Shown piece by piece: positions 59,089-64,000 of a stretch of DNA of 64,000 bases. Made by a program: the position numbers and the translations under genes. Below the pieces are notes generated by a model that was not told where the DNA came from, did not search any database, and saw nothing but the letters and a program-made list of their open reading frames with translations. Within the stretch, counting starts at the first letter, position 1, and every line of letters begins with the position of its first letter. The stretch is from Chloroflexota bacterium (GTDB lineage Bacteria; Chloroflexota; Dehalococcoidia; UBA2979), in contig JAPONQ010000014.1 in NCBI GenBank assembly GCA_026713865.1, forward strand, positions 1 to 64,000, in the 5' to 3' direction.

Positions 59089-60630
59089 ATGCACGTGAAC
59101 GCGCCCACCGCTGCGCTCGCAGAGGCCGCCTCGCCCGGCAACGAGCCCTCCAACCCTCTCCGCACCGACCCGGCGCTGCGCGCCGCGCTGGCCCGCGAGC
59201 TGCGGGCGATCGTGGACATCCCGAACGTGATCGACGCCCCCGAGGAGCTCCTCGTCTACGAGTACGACGCGACGATCGAGCGGGCGAGACCCGATCTGGT
59301 TGTGCTGCCGGCCAGCACCGACGAGGCGGCCGCCACGCTCGCCGCCTGCGCGCGGGTCGGCGTACCCGTCGTTCCCCGCGGTTCGGGCACGGGGTTCGCC
59401 GGGGGCGCGCTTCCCGTCGCCGGAGGCGTCGTCGTGGCGACGGCTCGCATGACCCGCATCCGCGAGCTCGATGCGGAGGAGCGGATCGCGGTCGTCGAGC
59501 CGGGCGTCATCAACCTCGCGCTGCAGCAGGCCGCCGCACGGCACGGGCTGCGCTACGCCCCCGATCCCTCCTCGCAGCGCATCTGCACCATCGGCGGCAA
59601 CGTCGGCACCAACGCCGGCGGCCCGCACACGCTCGCGCACGGGAGCACGGTGAACCACGTGCTCGCCGTCGAGTTTGTCCTCCCCGACGGTCGGGTGACC
59701 TGGCTGGGGGGGCGCCAGCTCGATGCACCGGGCGTCGACCTCCGCGCGCTCGTCGTCGGATCGGAGGGAACGCTCGGCCTCGTGACGGCGATCTGCGTGC
59801 GGCTGCTGCCGTTGCCCGAGGCGGTCCGCACGATGCTCGCCGTCTTCGACACCGTCGAGGGCGCCTCGGGGGCCGTCTCGGCCATCGTCGAGCGCGGCGT
59901 GATCCCGGTCGCGCTCGAGATGCTCGACGCCGAGACCATACGCGCCGTCGAGTCGCAGGCACGGCTCGGCTACCCGCTCGATGCCGGCGCCGTCCTGCTG
60001 GCCGAGGTCGAGGGGCTCGCCGAACAGGTGGAGGAGGACGCCGCCACCGTGCTCGCCGCGCTCACGGAGAGCGGGGCGCGGACGGTGCGCTCCGCCGACG
60101 AGGAGGCCGAGAGGGAGCGGCTCTGGGAGGGGCGGAAAGCGGGAATCGGGGCGCTCGGCGCCATCTCGCCGAACTTCTACCTGCTCGACGGCGTAGTGCC
60201 GCGGACGAAGCTCCCGGCCGTGATGCGGGAGGTCATGGCGCTCTCGGAGGCATACGGCTTCCGCTGCGCCAACATCTTCCACGCCGGAGACGGCAATCTG
60301 CACCCGAACATCATGTTCGACGAGCTCGAGCCCGGCTCCTCCTCGCGCGTGCTGGAGCTCGGCGGCGAGATCCTGCGGCTCTGCGTGGAGGCGGGCGGAT
60401 CGATCACCGGCGAGCACGGCGTCGGCCTGGAGAAGCGCTCCTACATCGAGTGGATCTTCGACCCTCCCGATCTCGACGCGATGACGCGGGTGCGGGACGC
60501 CTTCGGGGGATCCGGCCGGTTCAACCCGTGCAAGGTGCTGCCGGTCTCCCACGGCTGCGCGCAGGGGCACGCCGCCGAGGCCGGGCAGGCGGCCCTCCGC
60601 CTCGCGCGGGCCCCGGGCGTCTACCTCTAG
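59089..60630 (+). CDS. glcD: Glycolate oxidase FAD subunit GlcD
   Basis: A 513-residue FAD-linked oxidase that converts glycolate (or D-lactate) to glyoxylate with transfer to the quinone pool. The FAD-binding segments VVPRGSGTGFAGGALPV and TIGGNVGTNAGGPHTLAHG and the C-terminal HAGDGNLHPNIMFD and GEHGVGLEKRSYI are diagnostic. ATG 59089 is directly behind an extended -10 and has no ribosome site. It is followed by glcE one base after the stop. Menaquinone from the men operon is the likely electron acceptor. Confidence 0.94.
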   Translation: MHVNAPTAALAEAASPGNEPSNPLRTDPALRAALARELRAIVDIPNVIDAPEELLVYEYDATIERARPDLVVLPASTDEAAATLAACARVGVPVVPRGSGTGFAGGALPVAGGVVVATARMTRIRELDAEERIAVVEPGVINLALQQAAARHGLRYAPDPSSQRICTIGGNVGTNAGGPHTLAHGSTVNHVLAVEFVLPDGRVTWLGGRQLDAPGVDLRALVVGSEGTLGLVTAICVRLLPLPEAVRTMLAVFDTVEGASGAVSAIVERGVIPVALEMLDAETIRAVESQARLGYPLDAGAVLLAEVEGLAEQVEEDAATVLAALTESGARTVRSADEEAERERLWEGRKAGIGALGAISPNFYLLDGVVPRTKLPAVMREVMALSEAYGFRCANIFHAGDGNLHPNIMFDELEPGSSSRVLELGGEILRLCVEAGGSITGEHGVGLEKRSYIEWIFDPPDLDAMTRVRDAFGGSGRFNPCKVLPVSHGCAQGHAAEAGQAALRLARAPGVYL

Positions 60631-60631
60631 C

Positions 60632-62002
60632 GTGACCACAGACGGCGCCCGGGTGGCCCGGGAGGCCGCGGGGACGGCCGCCGACGCGCTCGGCGTGCTC
60701 CGCGATGCGCTCCCGGAGGGGCGCGAGCGGGACCCCCGGGGCTACCCCGTCGAGGGGCGGCGGCCGGCCGTCGCGCTGGCGCCTCACACGCGGGAGGAGG
60801 TCGCGGCGGGGCTCGCCGCGGCCGCACGCGGGGGACTCGCCGTCGTGCCGCAGGCGGGCCGGACGGCGCTCGCGGCCGGCGGCCCGCTCCAGCGCTACGA
60901 CGTGGCGCTCGACCTCCGGGAACTCGACCGGGTCGTGGAGCACGAGCCGGCCGATCTCACGATCACGGTCGAGGCCGGTCTCGGGCTGGGCGCCCTCGCC
61001 GATCTGCTTCGCCCGCATCGGCAGCAACTCCCCCTCGACCCGCCGGGGGGCGACGGGGTCTCGGTCGGGGGCATGCTGGCGAGCGCCCGGCCGGGCAGCT
61101 GGCGCGGCCTGCTGCCGGGCGCGGGCGACCTGCTGCTCGGGGCCACGGTGGCGCTTCCCGACGGAGCCCTCGCCCGCTCCGGCGGGCGCGTGGTGAAGAA
61201 CGTCGCCGGCTACGATCTCCATCGCCTCCACACGGGCGCGCTCGGCGCCTTCGGCGTGATCGTCGAGGCGTCGTTCAAGCTCGTCCCGCTGCCGCAGGCC
61301 ACCGCCACCGTCGTCTGCCGCTGCCAGCATCTTCCGCAGGCCGACGGGCTCGCGCGGACACTCCGCCACACGCCGCTCGCGGCACGGGGGCTGGCGCTGG
61401 TGGGTGCCCGCGCGGCCGCCGCGTCGGGTCTCGGCCCGGCACCGCACGTGATCGTCGGCCTCGCGGGCGCCGCGGCCGCCCTGGACCGCTCCGTCCGGGA
61501 GGTGCGGCTCTGCTGCCGCTCGGCCCACGTCCCGCACGCGGACGTGCGCGACGGCGACGAGGGCTGGGGGCGGTTGCGCGCGCTCGCCGCAGGCGCCGGA
61601 TCGGAGATCGACGGAGGCGACGGCACGCCCCTCGTCGTGCGCGGATCCCTGCCCGTCGCCGCTCTCGCCGCTGTGCTCGAGGAGGCGGAGGAGGCGGGCT
61701 TCGCCGCCTGGGCGCACCTCGCCGCAGGATCGCTGCTGGCGGTCGCTCCCCCGTCGGGGGAGGCGGGGGACCGCGAACGGGTCGCTCTCCTCCGGGAGCG
61801 CTGCGAGGCGGCCGGCGGCGCGCTCGCGATCGAGTCCGGACCGGCGGCGCTGCGGGCCGCACTCGACCCGACGGCGCGCGCGCCGGACGAGGTCGCGCTC
61901 GACATCGCCCGGGAGCGGCGCAGCCGCTTCGATCCGCTCCGGACGGTGAATCCGGGGCGCTGGCCCCGCCTCGATGACCCCGGCGAGCGGGGTGCCCCGT
62001 GA
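60632..62002 (+). CDS. glcE: Glycolate oxidase subunit GlcE
   Basis: A 456-residue second FAD-binding subunit, shorter in its conserved part than GlcD. VVPQAGRTALAAGGPLQRYD, DPPGGDGVSVGGMLAS and GGRVVKNVAGYDLHRLHTG are the GlcE forms of the FAD_binding_4 motifs. The GTG start is one base after the glcD stop, and the end overlaps glcF as GTGA. An Ala/Gly-rich middle (residues about 250-330) is less conserved. Confidence 0.9.
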   Translation: MTTDGARVAREAAGTAADALGVLRDALPEGRERDPRGYPVEGRRPAVALAPHTREEVAAGLAAAARGGLAVVPQAGRTALAAGGPLQRYDVALDLRELDRVVEHEPADLTITVEAGLGLGALADLLRPHRQQLPLDPPGGDGVSVGGMLASARPGSWRGLLPGAGDLLLGATVALPDGALARSGGRVVKNVAGYDLHRLHTGALGAFGVIVEASFKLVPLPQATATVVCRCQHLPQADGLARTLRHTPLAARGLALVGARAAAASGLGPAPHVIVGLAGAAAALDRSVREVRLCCRSAHVPHADVRDGDEGWGRLRALAAGAGSEIDGGDGTPLVVRGSLPVAALAAVLEEAEEAGFAAWAHLAAGSLLAVAPPSGEAGDRERVALLRERCEAAGGALAIESGPAALRAALDPTARAPDEVALDIARERRSRFDPLRTVNPGRWPRLDDPGERGAP

Positions 62003-63375
62003 CGGCCGGGGCGGGGCGCGCACCGCTCACCGGCCACGAGCACCGGGCAGCGCCGGGCACGCCGGCCTGGGCCGGCGCGGATGCTCCATCGCTCGAAGAC
62101 CTCCGCAACTGCATCCACTGCGGCTTCTGCCTCCCCGCCTGTCCCACCTACGCCGCGACCGGGCAGGAGCTGGAGTCGCCCCGCGGGCGGCTGCATTTGA
62201 TCCGGGCCGTGGTGGAGGGGCGGGCGCAGCCGACCGCGGCGCTGCTCGGGCACCTCGACCTCTGCCTGCAGTGCCGGGCCTGCGAGACCGCCTGCCCCTC
62301 CGGGGTTCCGTACGGGCGGATCATGGAGGATGCGCGCGCCTCGGTGCTCGCTGCGCCGGCGGAAGGGTCCCGCCCCCCGCGCCGCCCGCTCGCGTGGCGG
62401 CTGCGTGCGCTGGTCCTGCGAGAGGTCGTGTCGCGTCCGCGCGCGCTGCGCTTCCTCACCTCGCTCGTTCGGCTCTACGGCCGCTCGGGGCTGCAGCGCC
62501 TCGTGCGCGGCCCGCTCGCCCGCGCGCTTCCCGCGCGGCTGCGCTGGCGCGAGGGACAGCTGCCCGATCGCTGGCCGGCGCCGTTTCGCGCGTCGGGCCG
62601 CCTCACCCGGCCGGCGGAGCCGGGCGGCCGCGCCGCCCTGCTCACGGGCTGCATCCACGGCGAGCTCTTTCCCGAGACGCACGAGGCGACCGTCCGCGTG
62701 CTGGCGAGGCTCGGCGTCGAGCTCGTGGCGCCCGCCGCACAGCGCTGCTGCGGAGCGCTCCACGCGCATGCCGGCGACGCCGAGCAGGCCCGCTCGCTCG
62801 CCCGGGCGAACATCGCGGCGTTCGAGGAGGCCGGCGTGGAGGAGATCGTCGTCAACGCCGCCGGCTGCGGCGCCGCGATGAAGGAGTACGGCCGGCTGCT
62901 GCGCCACGACCCCGCATGGGCGGAGCGCGCCGAGCGCTTCGCCGGGCGTGTTCGCGACGTGCTCGAGTTCGTCGCGGCGCGGCCCTTCGCCGAGGCGGGG
63001 CTCGGCCGCGTCGAGCGCAGCGTGACGCTGCAGGAGGCGTGCCACCTCGCGCACGGGCAGCGGATCCACGAAGCGCCGCGCACGATCCTGCGCGCGATCC
63101 CGGGCATGCAGCTGGTGGAGATGGCGACGCCCGATCGCTGCTGCGGGTCCGCGGGCATCTACTCGGCGGTGCAGCCCGAGATGTCCGCTCGCGTGCTCGA
63201 GACCAAGATGGGCGACATCGCCGGCACCGGCGCCTCCGTCGTCGCCACGGCGAACCCCGGCTGCACGCTCCAGCTCCGGGCCGGGATCCGCCGCCGCGGC
63301 CTCGAGGCCGAGGCCCGCCACGTCATCGAGATCCTCGACGAGGCGTACCGCGCCGGAGCCCCCCGCCGGCCGTAG
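61999..63375 (+). CDS. glcF: Glycolate oxidase iron-sulfur subunit GlcF
   Basis: A 458-residue electron-transfer subunit. Two [4Fe-4S] motifs are Cys38/41/44/48 (CIHCGFCLPACPTY) and Cys89/92/95/99 (CLQCRACETACPSG). Two CCG domains follow, with RCCGALHAHAG and RCCGSAGIYS, typical of quinone-linked oxidase/heterodisulphide-reductase proteins. GTG start, coupled to glcE. It carries electrons from GlcD/E to the membrane quinone. Confidence 0.95.
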   Translation: MTAGAGRAPLTGHEHRAAPGTPAWAGADAPSLEDLRNCIHCGFCLPACPTYAATGQELESPRGRLHLIRAVVEGRAQPTAALLGHLDLCLQCRACETACPSGVPYGRIMEDARASVLAAPAEGSRPPRRPLAWRLRALVLREVVSRPRALRFLTSLVRLYGRSGLQRLVRGPLARALPARLRWREGQLPDRWPAPFRASGRLTRPAEPGGRAALLTGCIHGELFPETHEATVRVLARLGVELVAPAAQRCCGALHAHAGDAEQARSLARANIAAFEEAGVEEIVVNAAGCGAAMKEYGRLLRHDPAWAERAERFAGRVRDVLEFVAARPFAEAGLGRVERSVTLQEACHLAHGQRIHEAPRTILRAIPGMQLVEMATPDRCCGSAGIYSAVQPEMSARVLETKMGDIAGTGASVVATANPGCTLQLRAGIRRRGLEAEARHVIEILDEAYRAGAPRRP

Positions 63376-63399
63376 CGGGCCCGGGCGGCCGGGGGCCCG
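63376..63399. terminator. Hairpin between glcF and phzF-like gene
   Basis: CGGGCCC (63376-63382) / GGGCCCG (63393-63399) with a 10-base loop begins just after the glcF stop in a convergent gap. There is no T-tract. Confidence 0.35.
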
Positions 63400-63450
63400 T
63401 CGACGTCGAGCCGGCGCGGACCCGCGCCCGGCTCCGCTGCTCTCCGCCCC

Positions 63451-64000
63451 TCAGGCCAGCTCCGCCCGGAAGACGGTGATCGCCTGTCCCCGCAACCGTA
63501 CGCGCGCGCCGGCGACGTGGACCCGCACGACGCCGCCGCGGGCGGAGGCCTGATAGGCCGTGAACTCCTCGCGTCCCGTCCGCGTGAGCCAGTACGGCCC
63601 GAGACAGCAGTGCGCCGACCCGGTCACGGGATCCTCGTCCACGCCCGTCGCCGGAGCGAAGAACCGCGAGACGAAGTCGTAGCCCGGCACCGCGCTGCTC
63701 GCGGTCACGATCACGCCGCGCGTGTCGACCGCCCGCATCCGGTGCAGATCCGGACTGAGCGCGCGCACAGCCTCCTCGGTTTCGAGCTCCGCCAGGTAGT
63801 CGAAGCGCCCGCGTCCGAGGTAGCGACACTCCACGCCGAGCGCCTCCAGCAGATCCGGCGGCGGCGGTGCCGGACGGGGCGGGTCGGACGGGAAGTCGAG
63901 CTCGATCCAGCCGTCGCGGAGGCTCGCGGTGAGCAGTCCCGAGCGCGTGTGGAACCGGATCTCGTCGGCGGGGTCCGAGACTCCCTGTTCCCAGAGAACG
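63451..64000 (-). CDS. PhzF-family isomerase/epimerase (5' end outside window)
   Basis: The last 182 codons of a PhzF-type protein (diaminopimelate-epimerase fold); the start lies beyond the right edge. FHTRSGLLTASL, GYDFVSRFFAPATGVDEDP and DPVTGSAHCCLGPYW are the family signatures, the last in the substrate-binding loop of the second domain. PhzF proteins isomerise small acids, and most bacterial members have no known substrate. The catalytic Glu of the N-terminal domain is not visible. Convergent with glcF. Confidence 0.9.
   Translation of the reverse strand, partial: VLWEQGVSDPADEIRFHTRSGLLTASLRDGWIELDFPSDPPRPAPPPPDLLEALGVECRYLGRGRFDYLAELETEEAVRALSPDLHRMRAVDTRGVIVTASSAVPGYDFVSRFFAPATGVDEDPVTGSAHCCLGPYWLTRTGREEFTAYQASARGGVVRVHVAGARVRLRGQAITVFRAELA

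Overview
The window is very GC-rich bacterial DNA, densely packed, with many GTG starts, frequent 4-base ATGA/GTGA overlaps and a mix of Shine-Dalgarno-led and apparently leaderless genes. It carries a complete menaquinone operon, several paralogous crotonases, MaoC hotdog proteins, alpha/beta hydrolases and luciferase-like flavin/F420 oxidoreductases, and fused CaiB/BaiF CoA-transferases. That mix suggests a soil or aquatic heterotroph of the Chloroflexota (Dehalococcoidia/SAR202-like) or the deep-branching Actinomycetota (Thermoleophilia-like). The sequence alone does not settle which. No rRNA, tRNA or CRISPR array was recognised. The only sign of a mobile element is a transposase-like fragment at the left edge.

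Left part (0-14 kb). A metal-dependent amidohydrolase is translationally coupled to an alpha/beta hydrolase. Divergent to them lie a VOC protein and two alpha/beta-hydrolase-fold proteins that lack the usual nucleophile and histidine. Next, mostly on the minus strand, come a crotonase, a flavin-binding PPOX protein, and a Fur-family regulator heading a cbiMNQO metal-uptake operon. The regulator has a clear promoter and an inverted-repeat operator over its start site. A gamma-carbonic anhydrase with an alpha/beta hydrolase, an MFS transporter, an SDR and an orphan solute-binding-like protein follow.

Catabolic region (14-34.5 kb). The first plus-strand block holds a double-hotdog hydratase, two luciferase-like oxidoreductases, a two-subunit 3-oxoacid CoA-transferase and an unusual amidohydrolase. 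A second block reads like one pathway: alpha/beta hydrolase, fused double CaiB/BaiF CoA-transferase, two acyl-CoA dehydrogenases, crotonase, triple-RidA protein, split MaoC hydratase, second crotonase and a DUF1761 membrane protein. A 3-hydroxyisobutyrate-dehydrogenase-like enzyme and a carboxymuconolactone-decarboxylase-like protein run divergently between the blocks. The substrates are unknown. The logic is CoA activation, alpha/beta dehydrogenation, hydration and CoA transfer.

Menaquinone and central metabolism (34.5-49 kb). A PHP-domain protein is followed by the minus-strand operon menF-D-H-B-A-C-E, which covers chorismate to demethylmenaquinone except for the DHNA-CoA thioesterase and the final methyltransferase. 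On the plus strand lie a 55-residue zinc ribbon, an acetate-CoA ligase, a citrate synthase, a transglutaminase-like protein, a small Arg-rich membrane protein and an AEC permease.

Right part (49.9-64 kb). This holds a serine beta-lactamase-family protein with a quinone oxidoreductase, an MmgE/PrpD protein, a LonH-like protease, an HAD-like protein overlapping an MFS exporter whose only well-placed start is AUA, an inositol-monophosphatase-family enzyme, the glycolate oxidase operon glcDEF, and the 3' part of a phzF-family gene cut by the right edge.
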